64,000 bases of DNA from contig JANQPP010000135.1 in assembly GCA_028289405.1 (NCBI GenBank), positions 38,161 through 102,160 on the forward strand, in the 5' to 3' direction. Both the position numbers and the translations under genes were made by a program. This document shows positions 1-9,454 of this stretch, in pieces; the first letter of the stretch is position 1, and each line of letters starts with the position of its first letter. Under the pieces are notes generated by a model. It did no database searches and was not told where the DNA came from. It was given only the letters and a program-made list of their open reading frames with translations. The DNA is from Pirellulales bacterium. Lineage in GTDB: Bacteria; Planctomycetota; Planctomycetia; Pirellulales; JANQPP01.

Positions 1-840
1 CAAATTTGGAACGCCCAACACGGCCAGCCGCTGGATACTTTTCGCCGCTCGTCGAAGCCGCTGACCGGTCTGCGGTTTGATGAAAAAGGCCAGCTTTGGT
101 CCATGAACCGTGCGGGCGAATTCTCCGTGCGGGCGATCCAGCCTGCCTGGCAATGGAAACAAACGATCGGCAATATGGCGACTGGGGAACCATTTTCAGA
201 TCGCGTACTGGCCTTGGCCTATTCTCCTACAGGGGACTATTTGGCCACTGGAGGAGGCGTCCCCTCGCGGGGCGGAGAGATTCACATCTGGGATGCTTCG
301 GAGCTGTCGCTTGTAAGGACACTTCCCGAACCGCACAGCGACAGCGTCTTTCATCTCGCGTTTTCGCCGGATGGCCGCGCGTTGGCCTCGGGAGCGGCGG
401 ACCGTTATGCCAAGACCTTTAGCGTGCCGGAGGGAGCCTTGGGCCGCGCGTTCGAGGGACACACGCATCACGTGCTCAGTGTTGCCTGGCGTTGGGACGG
501 GGAATTGCTGGCTTCGGGAGGAGCGGACAATCAAGCCAAGCTGTGGCAGGTCGAAAGTGGACAGCAGACACGGACGCTTGACGGATTCGGCAAACAGGTC
601 AGTTCGGTGGGTTTCCTGGAGGATCGCAACCAATTGCTTTGTGCCTCGGCGGACGGAAAGATTTTTGTGCGCGACGCGGAGAACGGAAAAACACTGGAAA
701 CCGTGTCCTCCACCCCTTACTTTTTCCACTGTGCGGCAACGACCCCCGATGGGCGGCTCGTCGTGGCCGGTTCCGAGGATGGCGTGCTCCGCGTGTGGAA
801 GGTTGACGATGGAACCCTGCTGCACGAATTCGCGCCCTGA
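1..840 (+). CDS. WD40 repeat protein, 5' end outside the window
   Basis: The reading frame is open from base 1, so the start lies upstream; 279 residues are visible. The sequence shows five to six WD40-like units, each with an LAFSPDG- or LAYSPTG-type strand, an LASGxxD turn and a closing W/F-hydrophobic dipeptide such as HIWD, KLWQ and RVWK. WD40 blades form a beta-propeller scaffold for protein binding and have no catalytic activity of their own. In planctomycetes such propellers are often fused to cytochrome, kinase or DUF1080-associated proteins; the missing N-terminus could carry such a domain. A DUF1080 gene follows 96 bases downstream on the same strand, so the two may be co-expressed. 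The partner is unknown. Confidence 0.85.
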   Translation, partial: QIWNAQHGQPLDTFRRSSKPLTGLRFDEKGQLWSMNRAGEFSVRAIQPAWQWKQTIGNMATGEPFSDRVLALAYSPTGDYLATGGGVPSRGGEIHIWDASELSLVRTLPEPHSDSVFHLAFSPDGRALASGAADRYAKTFSVPEGALGRAFEGHTHHVLSVAWRWDGELLASGGADNQAKLWQVESGQQTRTLDGFGKQVSSVGFLEDRNQLLCASADGKIFVRDAENGKTLETVSSTPYFFHCAATTPDGRLVVAGSEDGVLRVWKVDDGTLLHEFAP

Positions 841-936
841 AGGATCAAGCCGGCCCGCTTCACGGATGCCTGCCAATCAACATCGCTTGTTACTGCCACT
901 TTGGAATTTTTCAATTTTGTAACTGAAGGAAGCATC

Positions 937-1701
937 ATGCATCGTGCATTTCTCCCACACACCCGCTTGTGGACGTGCTGTTTTGTTGTCGCCTCGGGAA
1001 GCGCGTTATGGCTCACGGCGGACGCGGATGAGTGGATCAGCGGTATCGTTTGGCCGGAACCGAAAATCATTCAGCCGGGCGAAAAAGGTAGCCCTCCCTC
1101 GGACGCGATCGTGCTGTTCGACGGCTCGGATCTTTCCGCATGGGAAGGCGCGGAGAATTGGACAGTCGAAAACGGCGTCGCCATTCCTAAGACCGGCGGT
1201 ATCCAGACGAAGCAAGGCTTTGGCGATTGCCAACTGCACGTCGAATGGGCCGCGCCGGAGGAAGTCACTGGTAGTGGGCAGGGACGCGGGAACAGCGGTG
1301 TCTACCTCATGGGCAAATATGAAGTGCAAATCCTCGACTCGTATGACAACACCACCTACTACGACGGCCAATGCGGCGCGATCTACAAGCAAAGCCCGCC
1401 CATGGTCAATGCCTGCCGCCCACCCGGAGAATGGCAGACATACGACATCATCTTTGAGGCACCCCGTTTTGACGATGATGGCGATGTCGTAAAGCCCGCG
1501 GCGGTCACCGTGCTCCACAACGGCGTCGTGATTCAAAATCACTTCGAGCTCGAAGGGGCCACGGCTTGGGACAGCCCGCCGTTATACGAAGCCCATGCCG
1601 AAAAATTGCCGATCTCGCTCCAAAACCACGGAAATCCCGTGAAGTTCCGCAACATTTGGATCCGCGAAATCGAGCCTATCGTGGGACACAAGCCGAGTTA
1701 A
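937..1701 (+). CDS. Exported DUF1080 (3-keto-disaccharide hydrolase-type) protein
   Basis: A 254-residue protein. The ATG at 937 is preceded by GAAGGA at 925-930, and the N-terminus (residues 1-28) is a hydrophobic signal peptide, so the protein should be exported. The mature part is a concanavalin-like jelly roll of the DUF1080 family, with the family features [14 protein letters not shown], a WTVENG strand, [20 protein letters not shown] and [16 protein letters not shown]. Some family members hydrolyse 3-keto-glycosides, but many planctomycete paralogues are uncharacterised, so the substrate is not assigned. The frame is also open upstream to a TTG at 901, but that would bury the signal peptide. 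It follows the WD40 gene and may share its transcript. Confidence 0.88.
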   Translation: MHRAFLPHTRLWTCCFVVASGSALWLTADADEWISGIVWPEPKIIQPGEKGSPPSDAIVLFDGSDLSAWEGAENWTVENGVAIPKTGGIQTKQGFGDCQLHVEWAAPEEVTGSGQGRGNSGVYLMGKYEVQILDSYDNTTYYDGQCGAIYKQSPPMVNACRPPGEWQTYDIIFEAPRFDDDGDVVKPAAVTVLHNGVVIQNHFELEGATAWDSPPLYEAHAEKLPISLQNHGNPVKFRNIWIREIEPIVGHKPS

Positions 1702-1770
1702 CACGGGACGAGCTATTCCGCTGAACATCACTCGCGCAATCAATGGCAAAAGTTGTCTGCATCTTCTCGA

Positions 1771-2013
1771 ATGTCCCGTGAAGTCATCTTGTATACCCGC
1801 CCGGGCTGCCATCTGTGCGACGATGCGCATGAAGTGCTCGTCCGGAATGGTCTAGAGCCTCGAAGTGTGAATATCGACCAGGATGCGGGCTTGCGCGAAC
1901 GCTACGGCGAATGCGTTCCCGTGGTCAGTATCGATGGCAAGGTGCGGTTTCGCGGGCGCGTGGACGAACGGCTACTGCGGCGACTGATCCGGGCATCTTC
2001 CCCTCGGCGGTAG
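1771..2013 (+). CDS. Glutaredoxin-like (DUF836-type) protein
   Basis: An 80-residue thioredoxin-fold protein. The N-terminal beta strand runs straight into the redox motif TRPGCHLCDD (Cys13 and Cys16), and a cis-proline loop ECVPVVSIDGK follows, as in the glutaredoxin/DUF836 family. The ATG at 1771 gives the compact family length; the frame also opens at a TTG at 1753, which would add six residues. Only three bases separate its stop from the next gene, so the two are very probably co-translated. This pairing of a small glutaredoxin-like protein with a DUF2064 transferase suggests joint function, but the substrate is unknown. Confidence 0.85.
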   Translation: MSREVILYTRPGCHLCDDAHEVLVRNGLEPRSVNIDQDAGLRERYGECVPVVSIDGKVRFRGRVDERLLRRLIRASSPRR

Positions 2014-2016
2014 TCC

Positions 2017-2694
2017 ATGACGCGGCAGTTGGGAATCTTTGCCAAATTCTGGGAGCCCGGTCGAGTCAAAACCCGGCTCGCGGCTTCCTGTGGCGATGTA
2101 CGGGCGAGCGAAATATACCGGCTCTTCGTGGAGACGTTGCTCACGCGACTGGCGACCGTCGAGGCGGACGGGGTCCTGTCCTACACTCCACCGGAAAAGC
2201 GCGAGGAATTCGCGGCGATTGCGTCACCCTCTTGGCGACTCGAATCGCAGTGTGCCGGTGATTTGGGCAGGCGGATGCGGCATTATTTTCAACAGGCGTT
2301 GGACCGAGGGAATTCTCAAGCCGTGTTGATCGGCTCGGACAGCCCGCAGCTTGAGCCCGCACATATCGAGGCCGCATTCACGGCCCTCGCGGATGTTCCG
2401 GTCGTGTTGGGCCCTTCGCTCGACGGTGGTTACTACCTGATCGGCGTGTCAGGAGAAGTGCCACCCATTTTCGAGGGCATGCCTTGGAGCACGCCGGACC
2501 TTTGGGAGGCCACGACCACTCGTCTCCGGGAGATTGGATTGCCATTTGTGGAACTTCCAGCAACCTATGACGTGGATGACATCCACGATCTGCGCCGCTT
2601 ACGCGAGGACCTACGCGAAAAAGCGGATCCAACATGCGCTCGTCTGCTGGCTCTCCTCGATGAGATTGCCGATCGTTTTACTGGGGAAAACTAG
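2017..2694 (+). CDS. DUF2064 / TIGR04282-type glycosyltransferase-fold protein
   Basis: 225 residues with a GT-A nucleotidyl/glycosyltransferase fold. The N-terminus GIFAKFWEPGRVKTRLA matches the family signature, in which a Lys-Thr-Arg loop contacts the nucleotide. VLIGSDSPQL carries the acidic metal-binding position and GPSLDGGYYLIG is the second conserved loop. The family (TIGR04282, DUF2064) is related to MobA- and CofC-like transferases, but its substrate is not generally known. It starts three bases after the glutaredoxin-like gene. No membrane segment is visible, so it is cytoplasmic. Confidence 0.85.
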   Translation: MTRQLGIFAKFWEPGRVKTRLAASCGDVRASEIYRLFVETLLTRLATVEADGVLSYTPPEKREEFAAIASPSWRLESQCAGDLGRRMRHYFQQALDRGNSQAVLIGSDSPQLEPAHIEAAFTALADVPVVLGPSLDGGYYLIGVSGEVPPIFEGMPWSTPDLWEATTTRLREIGLPFVELPATYDVDDIHDLRRLREDLREKADPTCARLLALLDEIADRFTGEN

Positions 2695-2879
2695 GATTTT
2701 CCTGCTTCTTGCAGAATCCTCCGTCTGCTAGCGACGCGGGCTTGCCACTTCGGTAGCTCATGGCTATCACAAGGGCTCGCGTATTCTGGGAAGTAGGCTG
2801 GCAGTTTGCCGCGCAGGTTGTGCTTCGGAGTCCATCGCCTGGCGTTTACTTCATCCATTCGTGAGATCGATCTCCAGCC

Positions 2880-4190
2880 ATGCATTTGTTCAACTTGATC
2901 GCCCTCTTGATCACCTTCGCCGCGGTGGCAAGTTACGTCAATCATCGTTGGCTCAAGTTGCCCACGACGATTGGCTTGATGTTGATCGCCTTGGTGTTTT
3001 CCCTGGGGCTGATTGGCGTCGGCTATTTTCTGCCCTCCTTGGAGGAACGCGCGGAATCCATCGTCGAATCCACGCGTTTCAATGAAACGCTGATGGAGGG
3101 AATGCTCGGCCTGCTGCTCTTCGCGGGCGCGTTGCATATCAACCTCAGCAATTTGGCCGACCAGAAGTGGGTGATTGGATTACTGGCCACGGTGGGTGTG
3201 ATCCTTTCCACGCTGATCGTGGGAACGCTGGCGTGGGCCGTGTTTCGCTTTACCGGGCTGGCCGAGGTTCGTTACATATACTGCCTGGTGTTTGGTGCGC
3301 TGATCGCCCCCACGGATCCGATCGCCGTGCTGGGAGTCCTCAAACACATCGGGGCTCCCAAGGAATTGGAGATCCAAATCGCCGGTGAATCACTATTCAA
3401 TGACGGCATCGGCGTGGTGGTCTTCTTAGGTTTGGTGGAAATGGCCACCGGAGAGCATGGTTTCGACGTACCGCATCTGTTCGCCCTCTTCATGCAGGAG
3501 GCCGTGGGGGGAGCCATCTTCGGCTTGGTAATCGGCTACTTGGCCTATCTCATGCTGCAATCGGTGGAAAATTATCAGGTCGAGATCTTGCTGTCGCTGG
3601 CCGTGGCGGCCGGAGGTTATGCCTTGGCGAACGCCTTGCATCTCTCCGGGCCGATTGCCATGGTCGTGGCGGGACTGTTGATCGGCAACCATGGTCGGCT
3701 GCTGGCCATGTCCGACAAGACAGCGGAACACCTGGATCTGTTTTGGGAGTTGGTCGATGAAATCCTCAACGCAGTTCTGTTCGCGTTGATTGGCCTGGAA
3801 ATCCTGGTGCTGACCGATCATGTCGAATACGTTTGGCGAGGATTGCTCCTGATTCCGGTGGTGCTGCTGGCCCGCGCCGTAAGCGTTGCCGTGCCGGTCA
3901 CGATTTTGAAAACCCGCCGCCGATTTGCGTCGTATACCATACCGGTTCTCACCTGGGCCGGGTTGAAGGGAGGGATCTCCGTGGCCCTTGCATTGGGCTT
4001 GAAGGAAACCAACGTCGACGGTGAATTCGTCAGTGAACGGCCCATCTTGATCACCGTGACATATGTGATCGTGGTGTTTTCGATTTTGGTGCAGGGCCTG
4101 ACCGTGGGCCCGTACGTGCGGCGGCAAATTGCCCACGAAGCGAAGTCAGGAAAGCCTCGATCGGACCCAGCCGCATCCCACCACGGCTGA
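2880..4190 (+). CDS. Na+/H+ (or K+/H+) antiporter, CPA1/NhaP type
   Basis: A 436-residue integral membrane protein with about 12 hydrophobic segments. It exchanges Na+ or K+ for protons across the cytoplasmic membrane. The two catalytic signatures of the CPA1 family are clear: the TDP motif in [12 protein letters not shown] (Asp146) and the ND motif in [13 protein letters not shown] (Asn174, Asp175). The helix [14 protein letters not shown] near residue 365 is also typical. The C-terminal tail is short (about 25 residues), with no RCK or CAP-ED domain, so no regulatory module is fused. The cation cannot be told from sequence. The 185 bases before it contain no convincing gene. Confidence 0.93.
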   Translation: MHLFNLIALLITFAAVASYVNHRWLKLPTTIGLMLIALVFSLGLIGVGYFLPSLEERAESIVESTRFNETLMEGMLGLLLFAGALHINLSNLADQKWVIGLLATVGVILSTLIVGTLAWAVFRFTGLAEVRYIYCLVFGALIAPTDPIAVLGVLKHIGAPKELEIQIAGESLFNDGIGVVVFLGLVEMATGEHGFDVPHLFALFMQEAVGGAIFGLVIGYLAYLMLQSVENYQVEILLSLAVAAGGYALANALHLSGPIAMVVAGLLIGNHGRLLAMSDKTAEHLDLFWELVDEILNAVLFALIGLEILVLTDHVEYVWRGLLLIPVVLLARAVSVAVPVTILKTRRRFASYTIPVLTWAGLKGGISVALALGLKETNVDGEFVSERPILITVTYVIVVFSILVQGLTVGPYVRRQIAHEAKSGKPRSDPAASHHG

Positions 4191-4264
4191 TTTGTCTCCG
4201 CCGATCGATTGACCGTTGTGCACTGGTTGTTGCCGCATTTCAACCTCAGGAAGAAAAGCCACCG

Positions 4265-5356
4265 ATGGAAGCAGGTATTGTCGGGCTCCCCAACGTCGGC
4301 AAATCGACGCTGTTCAACGCACTCACGGCGGCGGGCATTGCCAGCGAAAATTATCCCTTCTGCACGATCGAACCCAACGTCGGGGTGGTCCCCGTCCCGG
4401 ACTCGCGTCTACAAACCATCGCCAGCTACATTCCCACCAAGCAGATTATCCCCGCCACTTTGCGGCTGGTGGACATCGCGGGCATCGTGAAGGGCGCGTC
4501 CGAAGGGGAAGGGCTGGGAAACAAGTTCCTCTCTCACATTCGCAACGTGGACGCCATTTTGCATGTGGTCCGCTGCTTCGAGGACGAGGACGTCACGCAT
4601 GTCGATGGCGGAGTCGATCCGATCCGGGACATCGAAACCATCGACGTGGAATTGATGCTGGCCGACTTGCAGACGGTGGAATCGGCTCTCGACAAGGCGA
4701 TCCGCACGGCGCGTTCCGGTGACGCGGACGCCAAACGCCGCCAGGAATTGCTGGAAATCTGTCGGAAACAGTTGGACGCGGGCCTACCGATTCGCGGTTT
4801 GGGACTTGCCAGCCGTGAACAACAGAATCTTCTCAAGAGCTTCACGCTGCTGACCGCCAAGAAAGTGCTCTACGTGGCCAACGTGGATGAGGACGATCCA
4901 CGGGGTGAGGGAGAACTTGTGGGCCGCGTGCGCGAAAAGGCTCGCCAGGAAGGGAGCGACGTGGTGCCGGTCTCCGCACGGCTAGAAGCGGAGTTGGCGG
5001 AACTCGAACCATCCGACCGAAATGAGATGCTGCAAAGCGTGGGACTGGATGAGCCTGCTTTGGCCACGGTGCTCCGCGCGGCGTATCGCTTGTTGGGATT
5101 GCAATCGTTTTTTACCGCCGGCGAGAAAGAAATTCGGGCTTGGACCACTACGCAGGGCGCGACCGCGCCGGAAGCGGCGGGCGTAATCCATACCGATTTC
5201 GAACGCGGATTCATCCGCGCCGAGATTTACAGCGTCGAAGATCTACAAACGCATCAGACGGAAAAGGCCATCCGGGAAGCGGGCAAAATGCGAGTCGAAG
5301 GGAAGACTTACGTCATGCAAGATGGCGACGTCTGCCACTTCTTGTTTAACGTGTGA
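4265..5356 (+). CDS. ychF: Ribosome-associated GTPase/ATPase YchF (OLA1 family)
   Basis: 363 residues, the usual family length. The G1 loop is [11 protein letters not shown] (residues 7-17), G3 is [19 protein letters not shown] (70-88), and the G4 position is NVDE (206-209) rather than NKxD; that change is what gives YchF/OLA1 proteins their ATP preference. The C-terminal TGS domain ends [14 protein letters not shown], the family's canonical ending. YchF binds ribosomes and affects stress responses and translation. An upstream GAAAAGCC stretch gives a weak ribosome-binding site. It stands alone, between the antiporter and a convergent BFD-like gene. Confidence 0.97.
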   Translation: MEAGIVGLPNVGKSTLFNALTAAGIASENYPFCTIEPNVGVVPVPDSRLQTIASYIPTKQIIPATLRLVDIAGIVKGASEGEGLGNKFLSHIRNVDAILHVVRCFEDEDVTHVDGGVDPIRDIETIDVELMLADLQTVESALDKAIRTARSGDADAKRRQELLEICRKQLDAGLPIRGLGLASREQQNLLKSFTLLTAKKVLYVANVDEDDPRGEGELVGRVREKARQEGSDVVPVSARLEAELAELEPSDRNEMLQSVGLDEPALATVLRAAYRLLGLQSFFTAGEKEIRAWTTTQGATAPEAAGVIHTDFERGFIRAEIYSVEDLQTHQTEKAIREAGKMRVEGKTYVMQDGDVCHFLFNV

Positions 5357-5415
5357 CGCCCTGGGCAGTCGCCGGATCTCTTTGATAAACGTCCGGCAGC
5401 GTTTAAGTCGCGAAC

Positions 5416-5703
5416 CTATGGCGGCGGTGTCGCGCCCGGTGGGGGAGTGCCTTTGCCTTCGCGAAGGTAATCGCCTCGCTGGCGGGCATATTCTTCCGCG
5501 GTCAGTTCCGAGAAATCGAGTTTGCCCGCAGCGTGTTGTTCGAACATGTTCTTCAGCATGGGCCGGCACCATCCGCAGCCCGTGCCGGCGCCGAAACACT
5601 CGCTCAACTGCGTGGCGTGGCGTGGCCGTTCCACTCGCAGAAAGTTCCGCACTTTCCGCTTGGTCACGTGAAAGCAAAGGCAGATTTCATCGTCGAGTTC
5701 CAT
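5416..5703 (-). CDS. BFD-like [2Fe-2S] protein (bacterioferritin-associated ferredoxin family)
   Basis: 95 residues from the ATG at 5701-5703; a TTG three codons upstream is an alternative start. Four cysteines in the BFD pattern bind a [2Fe-2S] cluster: CLCFHVTKR near the N-terminus, then GAGTGCGWCRPML about 35 residues later. Bacterioferritin-associated ferredoxin passes electrons to bacterioferritin to release stored iron; the same fold also serves as an electron-transfer module inside NirB and NasA. No ferritin gene is in the window, so its partner is unknown. The C-terminal tail is rich in Gly and Pro. Confidence 0.85.
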   Translation of the reverse strand: MELDDEICLCFHVTKRKVRNFLRVERPRHATQLSECFGAGTGCGWCRPMLKNMFEQHAAGKLDFSELTAEEYARQRGDYLREGKGTPPPGATPPP

Positions 5704-5781
5704 GGTGAACAAAACGTCTCACGAAAATGTGGCGGCGGTCTCGCGGAAGCGGCTGGTAACTCCCAAGCCTGGAACACCGGG

Positions 5782-7041
5782 TTAGGCTTCGTTAGGATCC
5801 TCGCCGGTGGCCAAGCTCCAGGCGATTTCACAAGCCTGGTGAAACGCCGGCAGATCGAGTTTTTCCGCCGAGGTGTGGATGTTCATTTGGCCACACCCCA
5901 GCGTGACCGTGGGCACACCATGGGCGGTGAGCCAATTCGCGTCCAGCCCACCGTTGGCAATGGCGATTTCAGGATCCAATCCCGCAGACGAAACCGCCGA
6001 ACGGGCCAGGACCGCCGGTGTGTCGTTCACTCGCAAGTGATAAGACTCATAATCTAGACGGCCTTCGAATTCGACTTTGCCGGATTGGCCGCGTGTGTTG
6101 GTTACCTGCTTCGCCGCGCGGCGAAAGGCTTGTTCGATTTCCTTTACGATCCGCTTGCGGAACGTGGCGTCGTGGCTACGGGCCTCCGCTTCCAGTTCTA
6201 CCTTCTCGGCGACAATATTGGTGGCTTGGCCGCCGCGCACAACGCCCACATTGCTTGTCCCTATGCGGCGCCCTTTGCGGACCGCGCCGTGCCAGCCGTT
6301 TTGCTGAAGATCGGCGATAGCCATGGCGGCGATGGCGATCGCGCTGACTCCCTCTTCGGGCGCTCCGCCTGCATGGCTGGCAATTCCCTTGAGCGTGATC
6401 GCCATGCGATACCCGCCCGTCGCGCCGATGGTGATTTTAGCGGCATCACCTCCGTCGAAGTTGAAACCCCAGCGCGGTTTTCCTAGCTTCTGAAAATTGA
6501 CGTGGCGAGCTCCTTTAAGTCCGACTTCCTCCTGCACCGTCCACAAAAAAGTGATGGGCGGATACGGCGTGTCGCTAGATAAAAGCCGCAGGGCAGTCGC
6601 CAGCAACACGGCGGTACCGGCCCGGTCATCGGCACCGAGTCCAGTAGCGGAATCGGCGGAGACGACGTACTTGCCCCGCCGCTCTGGTTGACAGCCGACG
6701 CAAAGAGGAACCGTGTCCATGTGCGCCGAAAACAGACGCCGCGTCCCGCGCCGCGTCCCGGGCAGTTTCAAGATCAAATTGCCGACCTCACCCGGAGGAT
6801 CGGTTTTTCGGTGTGCCTGATCGGTCGAGAGCCAATTGCGTTTTGGAAGCACCGGCTCCAACACGCTTTGAAGGTACTGTCGAACCGCTGCCTCCTGTCC
6901 GCTGGGGCCAGGAATTCCCATCAACTCCATCACCCAATTCTCGGCACGTGCCGCGTCGCCGTGACTGGCTGGCCGCGCGGCACGACGTTTTTTTCTGGCC
7001 ACCGAACGTGTCGCTGGGGAAGATCGCTTGTTCAAGGGCAT
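5782..7041 (-). CDS. M20/M42-family metallopeptidase (PepT-like)
   Basis: 419 residues of a co-catalytic zinc aminopeptidase/tripeptidase fold. Metal ligands and catalytic residues are visible: SAHMDTVPL (His107, Asp109), GLGADDRAGTAVLL (bridging Asp138) and TVQEEVGLKGARH (Glu171/Glu172, general base and ligand). ITLKGIASHAGGAPEEGVSA marks the lid/dimerisation domain, and the C-terminal GLDANWLTAHGVPTVTLGCG with a late His matches PepT-like peptidases. The first 30 residues are Arg/Lys-rich with no hydrophobic core, so this is a cytoplasmic enzyme with an unusual basic leader, or the true start is further in. It should trim short peptides. Confidence 0.88.
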   Translation of the reverse strand: MPLNKRSSPATRSVARKKRRAARPASHGDAARAENWVMELMGIPGPSGQEAAVRQYLQSVLEPVLPKRNWLSTDQAHRKTDPPGEVGNLILKLPGTRRGTRRLFSAHMDTVPLCVGCQPERRGKYVVSADSATGLGADDRAGTAVLLATALRLLSSDTPYPPITFLWTVQEEVGLKGARHVNFQKLGKPRWGFNFDGGDAAKITIGATGGYRMAITLKGIASHAGGAPEEGVSAIAIAAMAIADLQQNGWHGAVRKGRRIGTSNVGVVRGGQATNIVAEKVELEAEARSHDATFRKRIVKEIEQAFRRAAKQVTNTRGQSGKVEFEGRLDYESYHLRVNDTPAVLARSAVSSAGLDPEIAIANGGLDANWLTAHGVPTVTLGCGQMNIHTSAEKLDLPAFHQACEIAWSLATGEDPNEA

Positions 7042-7151
7042 CTCGCGAGTTAGAACAGGCTGCCCTTGGAGACAGGCTCCGAGGGATCAACTTGAGGCAT
7101 CATACTGCGCTTTCAGCGGCGCGCACATCGAGTTTTCGGCAAGGTGGGTAC

Positions 7152-7673
7152 GTGGTCCGTTTTTTTCTGGCGGGAATCATGCAGGGCTCCCATGAAGGAC
7201 CACTACTGCACGACCAGACATACCGCGCCGAAATCGAGCAACTGCTGCGGGCCGAGTTCCCTGATGTGGAAATCTATGATCCCTTTGCCAACCACCAGGA
7301 ATCGATTGGCTACGACGAGGATCTAGGCCGCGAAGTCTTTTTCTCCCACAATCGACTCTGTGCGGAGGTGGAGGTGGTGATCGCCTTCGTGCCCGAAGCC
7401 TCTATGGGCACCGCCGTTGAAATGTGGGAAGCGTATCGACATGGGCGGACGGTCATCACGGTTAGTCCGCTCCTCCACAATTGGTGCGTGCGGTTCTTGA
7501 GCCATGCCGTCTACGCGACCATCGAAGAATTCCAGGCAGCGTTGATCAGCGGCGAAGTCTCGGCACTCCTAGAACGCCGTGGCGTGAGCATGTCGAGATC
7601 ACACGATTGTCATTCGCCATCGAAAAACCCAATCCACGACCGCACGGAAAACCATGAAGATCGCCTATCTTGA
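7152..7673 (+). CDS. Nucleoside 2-deoxyribosyltransferase-like protein, function unknown
   Basis: 173 residues from a GTG at 7152, chosen because the conserved strand RFFLAGIMQGS lies at the very N-terminus. The pattern resembles the nucleoside 2-deoxyribosyltransferase fold: an N-terminal F/Y-LAG strand, DVEIYDPF, a Glu/Asp-bearing strand AEVEVVIAFVPEASMGTAVEMWEAY, and GRTVITVSPL. That middle segment resembles the D-x-GTxxE region that carries the catalytic Glu. Its 3' end overlaps larC by 20 bases in another frame, so the two are probably coupled. Whether it acts on nucleosides cannot be said. Confidence 0.7.
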   Translation: MVRFFLAGIMQGSHEGPLLHDQTYRAEIEQLLRAEFPDVEIYDPFANHQESIGYDEDLGREVFFSHNRLCAEVEVVIAFVPEASMGTAVEMWEAYRHGRTVITVSPLLHNWCVRFLSHAVYATIEEFQAALISGEVSALLERRGVSMSRSHDCHSPSKNPIHDRTENHEDRLS

Positions 7674-8850
7674 CTGCGGCAGCGGAATTAGCGGAGACAT
7701 GATGCTGGGAGCGCTGGTCGACGCGGGCGCCGACATGAAGGCGATTGAAACAGGCGTCCGCTCCCTGGGCTTGGGCGAACTGGAATTGAAAACGGAAACG
7801 GTTAAGAAAAAGGGGTTTCGAGCGTTACAACTCAGTGTGAACCATCCACCTGAGCATGCTCATCGTCATTTGCACCACATCGAGGAGATGATCGACAGGA
7901 GCAATTTGGAGGACCGCCCCAAGGATCTGGCCAAGCGGATCTTTCGCCATCTGGGGGAAGCAGAAGCCAAAGTCCACGGCACGACATTGGAAAAAGTTCA
8001 TTTCCACGAAGTCGGCGCCATCGATTCCATCGCGGATATCGTCGGTACCGCGATCGCCTGCCACCTATTGGACATCGAAGAATTTGCCTGCTCCCCAGTA
8101 CCCACGGGCCAGGGAAAAATAATTATCGCGCATGGCGAAGTCTCGGTTCCCGCCCCGGCCACGGCGGAGCTATTGCGGGGCGTGCCGCTGGCACCGTCTG
8201 CGGTGAAGGTGGAGCTGACCACGCCCACCGGGGCGGCCATCGTGGCTACCATGGTCAGCCAATTTGGGCCGTTGCCGGCGATGTCCATCGATGCCATTGG
8301 CTATGGTGCGGGCGATCGTGATTTGGAAGAACAAGCCAACCTGCTCCGCATTCTGATCGGAATACCCAGCGAGTCGCCAGACCTGGAACGGTTGTGGATG
8401 GTGGAGACAAATCTGGATGACAGTCCGGGCGAATTCGTGGGACACGCGCTCGCCAAGTTGTGGGAAATTGGCGTGTTGGACGCGGTGACTTCTCCGGTTG
8501 CCATGAAGAAAGGACGGCCCGGAGTGACCCTTTCGGTCCTATGCCAGGAAGCCGAGATTCCGCGCGTGGAGGAAGTTCTGTTCCGAGAAACGACCACGCT
8601 GGGCATCAAGAGATGGCCCGTGCTGCGACGCCGCTTGCGGCGAGAAACTCATCATGTTGCCACGCCGCCTTGGGGAGAAGTGAGTGGAACTCTCTGTTGG
8701 CCCGATGGCGTCACGGCTCGCTTCGCGCCGGAATACGAATCTTGTCTGCGCGTGGCGAACGAACATGGTGTGCCACTACCCCGCGTGTACGAGGAAGCCC
8801 TACGGGCGTTCAACCCGAGCCAGGCCGTTTCTCCGAATGCTCATGAATAG
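7654..8850 (+). CDS. larC: Nickel pincer cofactor biosynthesis protein LarC
   Basis: 398 residues. LarC is the CTP-dependent nickel insertase that completes the nickel-pincer nucleotide cofactor of lactate racemase-type enzymes. The N-terminus MKIAYLDCGSGISGDMMLGAL is the family hallmark. A His-rich stretch (HPPEHAHRHLHHIEEM), VHFHEVGAIDSIADIVG and VELTTPTGAAIVATMV follow, and the C-terminal half (LWMVETNLDDSPGEFVGHAL and KKGRPGVTLSVLC) is the LarC2 part. In Lactobacillus larC1/larC2 are joined by a programmed frameshift; here one open frame covers both. larA, larB and larE are not in the window. The cofactor's client enzyme is unknown. Confidence 0.95.
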   Translation: MKIAYLDCGSGISGDMMLGALVDAGADMKAIETGVRSLGLGELELKTETVKKKGFRALQLSVNHPPEHAHRHLHHIEEMIDRSNLEDRPKDLAKRIFRHLGEAEAKVHGTTLEKVHFHEVGAIDSIADIVGTAIACHLLDIEEFACSPVPTGQGKIIIAHGEVSVPAPATAELLRGVPLAPSAVKVELTTPTGAAIVATMVSQFGPLPAMSIDAIGYGAGDRDLEEQANLLRILIGIPSESPDLERLWMVETNLDDSPGEFVGHALAKLWEIGVLDAVTSPVAMKKGRPGVTLSVLCQEAEIPRVEEVLFRETTTLGIKRWPVLRRRLRRETHHVATPPWGEVSGTLCWPDGVTARFAPEYESCLRVANEHGVPLPRVYEEALRAFNPSQAVSPNAHE

Positions 8851-9046
8851 CGTGCCGAATTGTTTTAGGCATCCGTAATCTTGATATTTCCCTCGGAAAA
8901 CTGGCGTTTGGGACATTCCTCGGAATCGCTACGATTTACCATGTTCTCCAAGGCACTCTGGGTGATTTACCCGTTCGCCTGGATCTCCGCACGGAGGAAT
9001 TCCGACCTCACTTCATGGTAAATCATGTTTTGAATTCGCGAGCGTC

Positions 9047-9454
9047 ATGTTCTTGTTCGCCAACAATCTGGGTTCGTGGGGCGTGGTTGCCGGCATTCTC
9101 ATCGTGACGATGACGTTGCTAAGACGTGGAATCCGCTACCGGCGGACCGGCAAGTCCACCAAGCGTGCTGAAAATCGGCGTCTGGCCCACGCGACTTCCT
9201 CGGCATCGCATGAGATGGACCGCTGGGAAGTCCACATGCATGAAACAGCCCGCGATCTTAGCGCCCAGCTTGATAGCAAAATGGTCGCCTTGCAGCATGT
9301 GATCCGCTTGGCGGAGGAACGATCTGCCCGTTTGGAAGAGCTGCTCATACAGCTGAAAGCCGTCTCGCCAACACGATCTAATCTTCACGATGACGAAGAC
9401 GCTGTGTCCGCCTCCGAGGAAAGCCGGCCAAGTGGAGCCGCCGGTTCGGGCTGA
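9047..9454 (+). CDS. Small membrane-anchored coiled-coil protein
   Basis: 135 residues. An N-terminal hydrophobic segment (about residues 9-25, WGVVAGILIVTMTLL) is followed by a basic patch RRGIRYRRTGKSTKR, which implies a single membrane anchor with a cytoplasmic tail. Residues 55-105 are predicted coiled coil (heptads of Leu, Met, Ile and Val with Glu/Arg). The last 30 residues are Ser/Glu-rich. I recognise no family. Its 3' end overlaps the 3' end of bioB on the opposite strand by 70 bases (9385-9454), so one of the two may be called too long. A ribosome-binding site is not obvious. Confidence 0.6.
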   Translation: MFLFANNLGSWGVVAGILIVTMTLLRRGIRYRRTGKSTKRAENRRLAHATSSASHEMDRWEVHMHETARDLSAQLDSKMVALQHVIRLAEERSARLEELLIQLKAVSPTRSNLHDDEDAVSASEESRPSGAAGSG

